Source: Stachybotrys elegans (lineage: Eukaryota; Ascomycota; Sordariomycetes; Hypocreales; Stachybotryaceae). Taken from it: 64,000 nucleotides of DNA. The notes below the pieces were generated by a model that was not told where the DNA came from, did not search any database, and worked only from the letters and a program-made list of their open reading frames with translations. This document shows, in pieces, positions 12,359 to 24,000 of the stretch; within the stretch, counting starts at the first letter, position 1; each line of letters begins with the position of its first letter. Location: assembly GCA_020746835.1 (NCBI GenBank), contig JAGPNK010000004.1, forward strand, positions 496,001 through 560,000, read 5' to 3'. The translations under genes were made by a program, and so were the position numbers.

Positions 12359-13969
12359 CTAGGCCGTCTTCTTCCAGTAATTTCTGGCGATGAAGATGAG
12401 ACTCAGAATGAAGCCAAGCCCAGCAAGACCGACAGAAAACCACAGAGCTCCGCGGTAACCATCCAGTCTAGCTTGATCCGAGGGGCTGTCACCCCGAACG
12501 TTGTCCTCAACGGTGCCAGCGAAGGCCAAACCAATAGAGACACTGTAGTTGACCACGGTCAAGGCAAGACTTGCGCCAATGCCCTGGTACTTCTGCTCGA
12601 CTGCATCGGAGAAGATGACGGTTGCGGCAGGGAATGACGTATCGATGCCGATGGTGATGACGATGATGCTGAAAAAGAAGTAGGTCCAGTAGACGGAGTC
12701 CACGGGACGGTTGGCCGCGAGGAGGGATCCAATAATGAAGGCAATCTGGCCGACGAGCATGATCCAGTGAGCCTTGATCTTGCCCAGCAGCTTACCCACA
12801 GCCAAGGCAGAGACTAGTCCCACGACAAGTGTCGGAGACAGCCATGCCGCCATCTGGATGGGTGTATTGCCTCCAAGGTGGATAGCAACCTGGCCGACAT
12901 AGAAGATCTAAAACAAGAGTTAGTATCACTCAACGTGCAAAGTTAGTACGGTTAGACTCACGTAGATTCCAAAACAAGCCCACCCAGTGCCCGTGCAGCC
13001 AAAGACAAAGCCAATGTCGAGAGTAAGCGCATTGAGGGGCAGGATGGGGTTCTTAGCCCAGGCAAACTCGATCCAAAGAAACAATGCTCCGAAGAGGACT
13101 CCGAGGATGAGGCAGACATAGACGTATGGCTGCTGCCATCCGACAATGCCAGCCTGGGTCCATGCAAAGTTGAAGAGCACGAGCGCCGCAACACCCGTGA
13201 TGCCTCCCGGGATATCCAAAGCCTCGAGCCTCTCCCTGAGCGATGACCTGAGCTCGCGTTGCGAGGGAAGCACAGGAATGGCCCACGCAGCAAAGGCAGC
13301 CACACCCATGTTGGCGATGGCCTGGCTCCAGAAGATCCAGGGCCACCAGGCAAGCGCAAAGAGACCACCGAAAGCGAAGCCTGAAATGGCGCCGAACGGA
13401 GCGGTACCAGCAAACCAGGCAAAGGACATGTTCTTCCTGGGGCCGGGCGAGTACGACTGACCCATCATGGCGAGCGCGTTAGGCATGGTAAGGGCAGGCC
13501 CAATACCCTGAAACACACGTGCGATGATGAAGAGGACGTGGGAAGAGTAGACGCCGCATCCGGCAATGAGAGCCCAGAGCGCGTACCAAGCCATGCCGAT
13601 GATGAAGAGCTTCTTGCTGCCGAACTCGTCGCCGAGGCGGCCACCAATCAGGATGAATGTACCGACCGTCAAACTGTAACCAGAGATGGCCCAGGCAAGC
13701 TCGCCCTGGTTCTCGACCGAGTACGTCTCGTTGATAGCGCCGGTGGTAGCCACGGCACAGCCGAAGCCGACCTGAGTGGTGAACATGGCCGTGCAGAGGG
13801 TGCCGACGAAGAAGACATGTCGGAAGGTAGACAAGGCATCGCCTGGGTAGAATGGCGCGTCCTTGGGCGTGACTGGCGCGGCCTCGACATCCGGGTTAGA
13901 TGAAGGGGCCTCGGTCTCGGACTTGGCTTCAGACTTGAGCGTCATGTCTGTTTCGACGACGGACGACAT
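12359..13969 (-). CDS. MFS drug/metabolite exporter, DHA2 (14-TM) type
   Basis: Two exons, 13969-12962 and 12907-12359, joined across a 54-base intron with a TACTAAC branch site; about 518 residues. The cytoplasmic N-terminus (about 45 residues, Ser/Glu/Pro-rich) is followed by about 14 hydrophobic segments. Seen: the MFS loop motif GGRLGDEFGSKK between TM2 and TM3 and the antiporter-like RVFQGIGPALTMPNALAM in TM5, both typical of the drug:H+ antiporter DHA2 family (yeast ATR1-like). It sits in the plasma membrane and exports small molecules by proton antiport. It is divergent from the flavoprotein gene, so its likely role here is export of, or self-protection from, the cluster product (inference). 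Confidence 0.92.
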
Positions 13970-14157
13970 GCCGGGACGCCGCTGCAGTGTGTGTGTGCGG
14001 TCAAGAAGAGAAGGGGAAGAAGAGGAGGAGAAAGAAAACGAATGAGAAATGACACTTCCCGCTGTAGCTGCTGCTGCTTTTTTTTCTTGTCAGGGGAGCA
14101 GGATCACAAACGGTGTAATGCACGGAAAGGGATGACTGACAGGGCACTGAAGGGTTT

Positions 14158-14169
14158 CTTTTTTATAGA
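14158..14169 (-). promoter_or_regulatory. TATA-like element of the MFS gene
   Basis: On the minus strand it reads ctataaaaaa, about 190 bases upstream of the ATG. Weak evidence based on sequence and spacing only. Confidence 0.3.
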
Positions 14170-15255
14170 GGCCGCGCTTGACTGTAAGGGTCCCTGGCTG
14201 GACCCGAGTTCGGGGGGCATTTAAGCCCGAGGGGGACTAGCGGCGACGGAAGCTACGGGAGCAACTGCCGGGGTGGCAGGAGGTCCGCTCCGTAAAAAGC
14301 CCACAGTTGGACGGCAATTGGTCCGTTGTGGGTTCCAAGTTTGTTTTGGCTTAGCTGGGAACCGTCCATTACGGGCCCTCGGTATTAAACGGATCAGCCT
14401 ACCCTACAGATAATCAAGCTGTTGTCCTCTGTAGAAACAGTTTCAGCTCATGTCGAGATCTAGTGATGGCGCCTTTTTTTTTTATCATTCATTTTTAATC
14501 TCTCAATGGCTGTTGTGAACATTCATGTGCTCTTCCCATTGCAATGTAGATCTGCTGGAACTATCGCAATATCGCGAAATATTGTTAATGCTTCAACGCC
14601 CAAATATACTCGACGACAGGTTGATGCCATTGTCCGGTTCTTTTCCTCTTATCCTGTTTTTACTGCCAGCTAACGATTGATGCCATTCTCCTCAAGCTGC
14701 GAATACATCGACGGGAAGAAATTAATAAGACGCTCAAAGCAGCTTGCGGGCCTGGTTGCTCCAGGCGGCTATGGGGATTCCAATCGGAAAACATCTACGT
14801 ACAAAAGCAGAACAATGGTTATTGCGTAATCTCAATATTTCTATGCATCTGATTAGATCGGAAGAGGTCTTGGTACCCCTCACTACAGAAATGGTTTGAT
14901 CACGAATAAATCTTAGCATCAATGTTGGGACACGCAATTGGATCGGACTGGCTCTACTTGGCAGCAATCGCTAAATCACAATGAGATGAAATATTGCCGA
15001 ATAGAGGGTACGCATGTGGTGGCGTGGGTGCTAGGACCGCCTGCATTATCGCGACGCATGCAAGGATGCCCTCCCTATGCGGCTTACCCCCCTCCACCTC
15101 AAAACCTACGCGTACAGCACCAAGGCCAAACACAAGCTCAGCAAGTCACAGAGTAGATCTACCTGCAGGCTGTCATACGACGCTCATCAGATAAGAAACC
15201 ACGTCAGCGACCGCACGCTTCATCTGCGGCGAATCATGGCTCGGACCAGCTCATT

Positions 15256-15263
15256 CGGACCGG
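15256..15263. promoter_or_regulatory. Candidate CGG-N-CCG operator upstream of the flavoprotein
   Basis: CGGACCGG, reverse complement of the CCGGTCCG found upstream of the P450 and GMC genes, about 230 bases before the ATG. A related CGGACC lies 14 bases before it. Confidence 0.3.
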
Positions 15264-15383
15264 AGAGTAAGCAGGGCCCGGACGCGCGCACGCCAGACCC
15301 GAGCGGCTCCTGCAGCTGCAGCGGGTAGCCTCGTCCGCTTTAGGCATCCCAAGGAGGCACAGAAGCTACATGGGATGTGCTAC

Positions 15384-15393
15384 ATATTAAATA
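15384..15393 (+). promoter_or_regulatory. TATA-like element of the flavoprotein gene
   Basis: Sequence atattaaata about 105 bases before the chosen ATG. It supports a start at 15495 over the in-frame ATG at 15375, which would precede this element. Confidence 0.35.
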
Positions 15394-15494
15394 CGCCAAC
15401 GGTTGACGATGCGAGCGCCTCCCCTCCAAGGTCGACTTGTGTCAGCAGCTTTTTCTACAATATTATAATCGGTGTACAGGCAAACTACACTACC

Positions 15495-18012
15495 ATGGCT
15501 ACCAAGCGTCCTACTTACACCTGGGAAAACGGCTACCAGGAGGTTGCTGCCGCCTCTGCTGCAGCGCCTCACCAGAATGGCACTACCAATGGCGACAGCG
15601 GTGACGACTATTACGTTGCCCCTCCCTCTATTGACTTGGTCACTTCGGCCATGCACAACGATATGGGCGTGAATGTCCTCAACGATTATCCCACCGTCTA
15701 TGGTGGAACCAACAACCCTCACGGCATCCCCTCTTGGTGGAAGCCCGAGGAGAAGGTCGATGTCCTGATTTGTGGAGGTAAACACATGTCCCATGTCTTG
15801 CTGTCTGCAAAGTCCATTTAGCTGACTCGACTTGTGCTATAGCTGGACCCAGTGGACTGGGATTGGCCGCCAATCTGCTGCGACAAGGCATTTCCTTCCG
15901 TCTCATTGGTAAGTTTCTCCAGCTGAAGCCTCCATGAATGAACCCAGCTCACAATTTGTCTCAGACCAGGGCGAAGGTCCTCTGACCGCAGGCCGAGCCG
16001 ACAGTGTGCAGCCTCGCTTCATGGAGACCATCGCCATGTTTGGCCTCGCCACTGAAGTCAGCGAGCAGGGCCCCGTCGTTGATCGGACTTCGTTCTACAA
16101 GGACGGAGAGCTGCTGCACTTTGGCTACTCGCACCAGTCCGACTCGCGACACCGCGGCAACTACATCGTTACCCAGGGCCAGCTGGAGCGCATCTACATC
16201 CGCGACCTCCTCCGACACAAGTGCATTGTTGAGCGAAGCACTAGCATGTCCGAGTTCTCGTCGGATCCCGCTGCCAACCCCGGAGGAGATCCCGAGTACC
16301 CCGTCCGCGCCAAGATCCAGAACAAGAAGACGGGCGCCGAGCAGGTCATCCAGGCCAAGTTCCTGATTGGAACGGATGGTGCCGCCAGCTCCATCCGCAA
16401 GACGCTCAAGATTCCGTTTGATGGAATGGCCACGGATATTTACTGGGGCATCATGGACTGCAAGTTCGAGTCTGACTACCCTCACCGATGGACGTTTGGG
16501 TGAGTTCCCTTCATGAATTCCGGCATCTGTATCCACCCACTGACTTGGCATAGTATTGTGATGAACTCCGAGCACGGAGCTTGTGTCGTCATTCCCCGAG
16601 AGGATGGCTACGTTAGGTAAGTCATTTGGCCACTCGCGTATCCCAGGCAAAGCCTAACATTGTCAGAATTTACACCCAGCTGGACATCTCCAAGACGGGA
16701 CCCATCAGCACCTCGAGGTTGGCAAAGGACCCGACCTTTGCCGAGACGGGAGGCAATGTTGCCATCCACACTATTACCCCCGACGAGGTCCTTGAGCAGA
16801 CCAACAAGATCTTTGCTCCCTACACAGTAAAGTTTGCCTCGAGTCTGAGTTGGTTCGCCATCTGGAAGAGTAAGTCCAAGTCATGCTGTTGGATCCGCTT
16901 GCGCTAATGTCTGCGGTGCAGTTTCGGAGCGTGTGGCTCGATCATACTCTTCTCCTGACTTGCGAGTTTATCTGGCTGGTGATTCCGCGTATGTCTAACA
17001 ATCCCTCCCGAAAAAGCATGTCACGAGCTAACAAACCCTCAGCCACGTCCACAGTGTGCTTGGTGCCTTCGGGCTTAATGCGTCCATCTTGGACACGTTC
17101 AACCTGGGCTGGAAGCTTGGCCTCGTCATCAAGGGGCGAGCCGAGCTCTCCCGTCTGCTTCCCACATATACCAGCGAGCGTCGCAAGCACGCCGTCAAGA
17201 TTATCGAAGTGTCGGGCGAGTACCTGCGCTACATCTGCGACTCCAAGCTGGCCATGGTCAACTTGCACGACCCAGAGGCAATGGACAAGTGGATGCAGGA
17301 GGAACCTGCCGTCACCAAGGCCGACAAGAAGGTCAAGCAAACCAACGGCGACGTCAATGGCCACTCCAAGGAGGCCACCAGAGCCAAGGACATGCAGTTC
17401 CTGGGCACTTTCTTCAAGAAGAACGGTCCCTTCCTATTGGGCGTCGACTGCGATTATGACACGTCCGTTATTTCCCCTCCCACGACCTTCATCGATTCCA
17501 CCAAGCAGCCACCCCTGCGCGTTAAGAACGGAGTTCGAGCTCCTAACCCGCGCGTGTGCGTTACCGAGACACGCACGGGCTACCTGTACGACAAGCTGAA
17601 CGGCCCTCCTCGATTCCACATCATTATTTTCGCCTCCTCTTTGACGGGAACCGAGGTGGTTAATGGAGTCAGCAAGCTTGCAGAGAACCTGAAGGACCCT
17701 CAGGGTTTCTACCAGAGACTTGGCGGCGCCAGCCTGTTTGACATTGTCTTTGTGACCAAGTCGCTGCCATTTGAGCTCGAGGCCATGTCGGGTGCGGCGA
17801 GCCAAGCCCTCAGCTCGCTACGCGAGATTGGAGCCCAGATGGTCTACGATGATCGCGCCCCGGATGAGGACGCTCACTATGCATGGGGCGTCAACCATAG
17901 GACGGGAGGTGTTGCTGTGGTCCGACCCGATCTGTGGGTTGGAGCCACGTTCAATCCTCAGCATGTCGATGAACTGGCCGCGTACTTTGATGGGTTCTTG
18001 AAGGCAGTTTAG
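15495..18012 (+). CDS. FAD-dependent phenol 2-monooxygenase-type hydroxylase
   Basis: Seven exons: 15495-15777, 15843-15908, 15965-16499, 16554-16616, 16667-16869, 16922-16988, 17043-18012; about 728 residues, near the length of fungal phenol hydroxylases. Seen: Ala/Asn-rich N-terminal extension of about 88 residues; FAD dinucleotide motif GAGPSGLGLA rejoined by intron 1; GRADSVQPRFMETI typical of phenol 2-monooxygenases; DG motif GTDGAASSIRK; second FAD motif GDSAHVHSVLGAFGLN (about 402-417) rejoined by intron 6; then a C-terminal thioredoxin-like domain ending in LAAYFDGFL. The family adds an ortho hydroxyl to phenols using NADPH and O2, so a phenolic PKS product is a sensible substrate (inference). 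Cytosolic: no signal peptide. The multi-residue extension before the FAD site is longer than I would expect and could hold a second start. Confidence 0.92.
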
Positions 18013-18922
18013 ATTATTTGCGCATGATTGGATTAGAGAAGAAGATTTAGTGTTAAATTTAAATAGACATGTTAACTACGTTTGGCGATCCTTAAGGCTG
18101 GGCGAGTCAGGTTTGCGTGGTGATGGTTACTGTCTGTGACTGGTAATTTCGATATGCATCGTAATCAAGTGAGCTATATCCCGACCCGGCGTGGATACGC
18201 AGTCCGTGTACTTGGGATGCTATTCATTTTACTAAGAAGGGGATTGTCAGCTATTCGCAATTTCATGCATGCCAAGAGAACGTCAAGCCAGGAGCCAGGG
18301 CGGAACAAGGGCGGAAGCAGGGAGAGGAGATGGGATTCGCTTGGAATCCGACTTGCTAGACGTCTCCAGGGCTTGGACAGCTCGCAGCGTAGGCTAACCA
18401 ACTTGGGGTCACCAACCTTGTCCCTCCTGAACCCTCTCAGGGGCCTCCCTGGAAGCTGAGGCTGACTTTTACGTTATTCCAAGGCTCGAGCTCCACCATG
18501 ACGGAGGAAATTAACAATTGATGAACTGAAGGATTGCCCGGGTCAGAGAAGCAGGTCCGGCTAACTTGTGTATGCAGGTCTTGGGCGGGGGAATGCGCTG
18601 ATCTCCGGCCCATGGTCCCCTTGCCAAGCCCCCCAGCTGCTGCGGAGCGTGAACCGAGCCCGTTGCATTCCTCTTGGGTCCCGCGTGGCTTGTGCAGACC
18701 AAACCACGTTTCTGCGGCTTCCCTGCCTTATGCACTGTTCCGGTCCCGTGGCGCCGGTCCGTAAGCATGAAGGTCCCTCCGTGCTCGCGTCGGTTCCCGG
18801 CTTCCGCCATGCGGTTTATATGGCCGGTCTGGCTCACCGATTGAGCTCTTCACTGCTCGCTTCCAGTAAGGATCCTCAGCCTCGGACTACACGGTCTAAG
18901 CCAGAATCAACATCCCAGCACA
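18013..18922. other. Intergenic, promoter of the GMC oxidoreductase
   Basis: About 0.9 kb. The left half is the 3' flank of the flavoprotein. The right half is GC-rich with several CCGG elements. It is open in the frame that later joins the GMC second exon, but this has no family signature and is not translated in the model chosen. Confidence 0.5.
18754..18761. promoter_or_regulatory. Candidate CGG-N-CCG operator upstream of the GMC gene
   Basis: CCGGTCCG, about 165 bases before the ATG, identical to the sites at 6917 and (inverted) 15256. A TATA-like tttatat lies at about 18815. Confidence 0.3.
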
Positions 18923-20787
18923 ATGTTCCCTCGAGCAGTTGCCGTCCTGACCGCCGCAGTTGGCTTTGCCTCTGCCGCCACCCTCGTCGACCGCGCCGGC
19001 CCCGGCCCAAAGTCTTACGACTATGTATGATCAAACTTTGGTCCCCAATTCTCGGATTACAGCTAACTCTTATTTCAAAGGTTATTGTCGGCGGTGGAAC
19101 GGCTGGTCTTGCCCTGGCAACCCGCCTGAGTCTGGGTATGCCCAACAGGCAGATCTTGGTTATTGAGGCTGGTGCTGAAGGCCTTGATGATCCCGAGATC
19201 TACATTCCTGGCATGCGAACTCGTGCCATTGGCGGACCTATCGACTGGGCGTTCGTTTCTACTCCCCAGGAGTTTGCCAACAACCGTACCGTTGGCCAGC
19301 CCCGTGGCAAGGTGCTGGGAGGTAGCTCTGCTCTCAACTTTATCACCCACAACCGAGCCAGTCTCCCCGAGTACGACTGGGAGGCTCTCGGCAACGAGGG
19401 ATGGGACGCCGAGACCTTCTTCGCGGCCATGCTCAGGTCTGAGAACTACACTGGCATTGGCAGTGAGCATTACGGAACCGATGGTGTCGGCTATGGTGGT
19501 CCCATTCAGACCGTCATCAACCGTGTCATTGCCGACCACCAAGAGGCCTGGATTCCTACTTTCAACAACCTCGGCATTGAGACCAACCTCGAGTCCATGG
19601 GTGGTGATGTCAACGGTGTCATGTACCAGTTCAACACCATCAACGCCGATCCCTGGGTCCGATCTTACTCTGCCAACGCCTACCTCCCCCTTGCTGGTGA
19701 CAACCTCCATGTCATGACCGAGACTCGCGTCGCCAAGATCAACATTGATGGCAAGGGCCGTAAGAAGCGCACCACTGGTGTCACCCTGACCACCGGCCGT
19801 GTCATCAAGGCCCGTCGCGAGGTCATCCTGTCCGCTGGTGCCCTCCAGACTCCCCAGCTGCTTGAGCTCTCTGGCATTGGCCGCTCTGACGTTCTTGCCG
19901 CCGCTGGAATCAAGCAGCTCGTGGACCTTCCCGGTGTCGGCGAGAACCTCCAGGACCACGTCCGTGTCCAGGTCAACATCCAGCTCGCCGAGGGCCTCGT
20001 CTCGACCGATCTCCTCCGCACCAACCAGACCTTCCACGAGGAGGAGATGGCCAAGTACGAGGCTGGCATCCCTGGTCTGTACGACTACTCCAACAGCGCT
20101 TTCGGCTTCACCAACTGGGAGCAGGCCCTTGGCGCTGAGGGTGACGCCCGCATGAAGAGCCTTGCTGAGGGTATTTCTGCCCAGTCTGCCTCCCTCCAGG
20201 TCATGCAGGAGTGGATGAGCAACCCTGTTGTTCCCCAGATGGAGATTATCTACTCCAACGGCTACGTCGGCGCGCGATTCCCTGCTGCTGGAAGCGAGCT
20301 CTACGGCACCTCCTTCATCAGCTTTGTCGGCTGCCTGATGCACCCCCTCAGCCGCGGCAGCGTCCACATCCAGTCGGCCAACATTGACGATGCGCCCCTC
20401 ATCAACCCCAACTACCTCGCTGAGGAGCACGATCTTGAGGCTCTCGTTGAGATTGTCAAGTACTCTCGCAAGCTTGCAGAGACGGAGCCCATGCGAAGCC
20501 AGCTCGGTCCTGAGTACGAGCCTGGCCCTGAGGTCGTCACCGACGACGACATCCGGGAGTTCATCCGCCGCACTGTTGTCCCCGTCTCGCACCCCGCCAG
20601 CACGGCCGCTCTCCTTCCCCGCGAGGACGGCGGTGTCGTTGACTCCAAGCTGAGGGTCTATGGCGTTGAGAACCTGCGTGTTGTCGATGCCAGCATCATG
20701 CCCGTGCTTGTCTCTGCACACATTACTTCTGCTGTCTACGGTATCGCCGAGCGCGCTGCCGAGATCATCCTGGCTGACCGCAAATAA
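18923..20787 (+). CDS. GMC family FAD oxidoreductase with signal peptide
   Basis: Exon 1 (18923-19024) encodes a signal peptide and the first beta strand; a 56-base intron ends at 19080; exon 2 (19081-20787) the rest; about 602 residues. Seen: secretion signal (residues 1 to about 19), DYVIVGGGTAGLALATRL for FAD binding, the GMC motif GKVLGGSSALN, second GMC signature GALQTPQLLELSGIG, and C-terminal VSHPASTAALLP and VSAHITSAVYG giving the active-site His pair (about 538 and 581). The family oxidises alcohols or related groups with FAD and often O2; fungal cluster members include PatE (patulin) and AtC (terreic acid). A secreted or vesicular oxidase acting late on the polyketide is likely (inference). 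Codon use is strongly biased to C/G-ending codons, suggesting high expression. Reading frame continues upstream without a stop, but that version lacks the signal peptide. Confidence 0.93.
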
Positions 20788-21039
20788 TTGAATTAGATTG
20801 TACCTGCATATTAGGTGGCTCATAGATCATTACTTCGCTCAATACATTTTCTTTTGCATTGTATATCTGGGTATTTCCCGTTCTGTAACCCAATGGAAGG
20901 AAAATCAGTCGCTTCAAGGAGGCCGGCCTTCTTGCAATGCAGAGGCTAAATTAACGTGACATAGGGGAATGGTTGAAACTAAAAACTGAATGATGGGATC
21001 ATGCCACTCAAGTACAGGAAAGTCCATGAATATATTAGC

Positions 21040-24000
21040 CTAGACTGACTTACCGACTCCCCTCATCGCATGGGCAGTGAGAGTACCATCTGTAAATGGC
21101 GAGGATGGATTTCCTGACATGGGGGTTTTAAGCTCTTCCCAATTCTTCAAGTACTCTTCCGCATATTGCTTTCGAAAATAGGTAACACGGTCAGGTTGCT
21201 TTGGCCTAAGATAGTCGGAATGCTCTGCATTGACGTCCTCGCCGAAATCTTCGCCACTGTCGTTGTCCTCCCCGTGTTGCTCGTTGTCCCCCTTCCAGTA
21301 CCGAGGTCCAGCCAGCCACTCTTCGTCGTAATACTCTGTTACTCCACCAAAGTCGTCCATCACAAAGTAGTCCAAGATATCCTGCAGAGTCTTTTCGCGT
21401 GGCTTATCATTCTCTGGGGTCTTCGAAGCATCTTCTTCTTTCCTTCTCCGACGATGCAGTTCCATCTCCACGATAGCCTGCGGAGTACTGTCGTCATCAT
21501 TCTCTCGGATTTTCAGGTAGTGCGAGATGCTCTGCAGAGCCTTCTCGCGAGTCATTTCGCTTGGCTCATCGTTCTCTCGGGTCTTGAAAGCATCTTTCTC
21601 GTTCCTTCTCCGACGGCGCAGTTCCACCTCCACGTCATATATCCCCCATTTACTGCCTGTCTCTGGGATACGGACGCCAATCGCACTGTCCCCACTGTCA
21701 TCCATTTCATCGTTCCAGCTTGGATAGGCAGCAATCCATACGTTGAATAACGGGCTGGAAGGGTTGAGCAGGTGGTCAAAGCAAAAGCGGACTGAGCGAC
21801 GGAGTGGGCGGTAGTGATTAATCCAGTGTAACGTGGCATAATCAAAGAAATCCCAAGCAGGGTCATTGAGGTGCGCTCCCTGGTATTCCTTCACCAGCTC
21901 AGTTGTCCACTTCAAGTCTCCATCCAACTGAAAGAGGCCGATGTAGTCGGTGCATACCTGCAGCAAATATCGTTGCGCATCAAGTAGGTTAATGGAATGA
22001 CGCCAACTGTCCCGAGCAATCGATTTCAGGGTGACTTGAGGGACCGAGTCAGCGGACAACTTGGATGGCATCAGTCCAATGTCTGGGATATATGAATATA
22101 AATCACCAGTGCCAAAGCTCTCTGGAAAATTTCCCAACAAGAACTGGCGTGCGGTTTGGTGGACCAGAAAAATACGTCGCCCCCGAATCCGGATAAAATG
22201 ACCACATATCCGTCTCAGATGGTTTGAGAACGGTTTATGAAGGAGCATTCCAAGATCCTCCAAGTTCAGTAGCTTGATCTTTCGGGGCTGATTGGGAAGT
22301 TTGCGGGATAATGTGTCTTGCAGGACCGTGGACTCCCAGAGAGATTTGCCGGGGTGGTCAAAGACAGAGTCGTATGCGGCTTGCTCTGGATCATGGTTTC
22401 CTTGACGGGTCTCGGAATTTGTTAGGAAGCCTTTCACGGTTTCGGGTTGATTCCGTCTAGAATTTTTATGTTTCCCTTTGCGGACCCTGGGTCGAGGAAT
22501 ACTGGCTCTCTCGGTGTGCGCGGTGACTGGCTTTGCTTCCTCTGGATGATGGTCTTGCAGGACTTCCACAGCGGCGCACATTTCCTCCAAGCTTAGTGGT
22601 CTGGCAGCAGCGAGAATCATCATGAGAATCTTTCTCGCCTTCAAGGGCTGTGGAGTTCCAGCAAGAAGTCGATCGTAGACATCGTCCAACTGAGTCGTGT
22701 TCAGGATGGATTCCAGCTCTATGGCTGAGATACCATCCGTTCCAGCATCTTCAACCAGCTGAATTATAAGAGATATCCACAGAAATGTGAAGTCAGCATT
22801 GCGAATGAGTTTTCTCTCCAGGCGAGGCAGTAAGGCATTGGTCAGCAAATCTTGTTGTCCCAGATCCACAAGCTTGTGTTTCACAAACAGTGAAATATCC
22901 CGAGCTATCGAGGCAGTCTCCTCTTCTACCCTCAGTCGGATCTTGTTGCAAGCGCCAACTCCCTGATGTTTTGACTTCTTATCGCTGTCACCACTAAATT
23001 GAAGTCTCTGTTGGATGGCATTGTGCGGGCGGCTGAGCAGGATAATGCCAACACGATGTTGGGTTGGAATCCCTTTTGTGGAGGTTATGAATGCTGATAT
23101 TGCTTTCAACAAGTCTTCTAATGAAGCATCGCATTCGTCAAGACCATCCAACACAAGAGTAATATCTTCAGTCAGAGAAGTGACGATACTCATCAAAATA
23201 GACCATAAAGATGAGAACCGGTGAAGAGCTTGGGTTGACATGCTCATGTACTTTGGCATGACATGCTCAATGAGCCATTTGCGGGAAGTACACATCTGGT
23301 GTAGGAGGGCCGATACCGCTGCTGTCGCATTATCTTGCCCATGGAAACCATCTTTGAAGAAGAAGTAGTAGACATTTTGTGATGATGGGGAGTTGCTGTG
23401 GGATTGAAAGTGGCTGACGAGAAACTTGGCCATTACTGACTTGCCACAACCCGCGTCGGCGGATATCCAGAGGATGGCAGATTGTGCGCAAGCAGCCCAT
23501 TGAAGCCATTTCTCATGTGAAAGGACCCATTCACAGGTCCCAGGAACTGGGTCGTCGACCTGCTCAAGATGAAGCTCATAGTCAGGATTAAAACCGCGCA
23601 TGCAATCCTGTTCCTGGAGCGTAAATGCTAACGAGGATGAGTTAGTGGAAATTTCGTCTGAATTTGAGGCACCAAAACCCACGTCTATCCAATTCGTCTT
23701 CTGGACTTTTCGCAACTTCTGCTATTGTGAAGATCGCCGTCTTGTATCGCGCATCAGAAGGTGATTCAAACTTGCATATGTTGGCGTGGTGAGCTGGTGT
23801 GGCAACTGTGAGCTCGTTGGTGAGACCGAGCGTAGCCGATTCTCTCTCGACCACCTAAGCAGAATGGTTAGTAAGTTGGACGAGTATAGGTAAACAAGAT
23901 GCTCACTCTACATGCCAGCCCGTGCATGAACTCGGTCTCGTAAAAGCTTCGAATTTTGAAGTTGCCCGCGCGGCTAACAAAAGATTCAGATACACGTTTC

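Larger units (their letters stand above)
13970..15494. other. Shared promoter region, MFS transporter / flavoprotein
   Basis: About 1.5 kb between divergent genes with no coding signal. The transporter side has a CT/GA-rich stretch (13990-14100) suited to a leader, and the flavoprotein side has GC-rich DNA with two CGGACC elements (15242, 15256). A bidirectional control region for two cluster genes is likely. Confidence 0.5.

Noticed and set aside
18568..18922. Upstream extension of the GMC frame to an ATG at 18568
   Set aside because: It gives low-complexity promoter-derived sequence and bypasses the clear signal-peptide exon with good splice sites.
19075..20823. 582-codon open frame antisense to the GMC gene
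   Set aside because: It mirrors the strong C/G-ending codon bias of the GMC gene, which removes antisense stops; its protein is low in family-like motifs.
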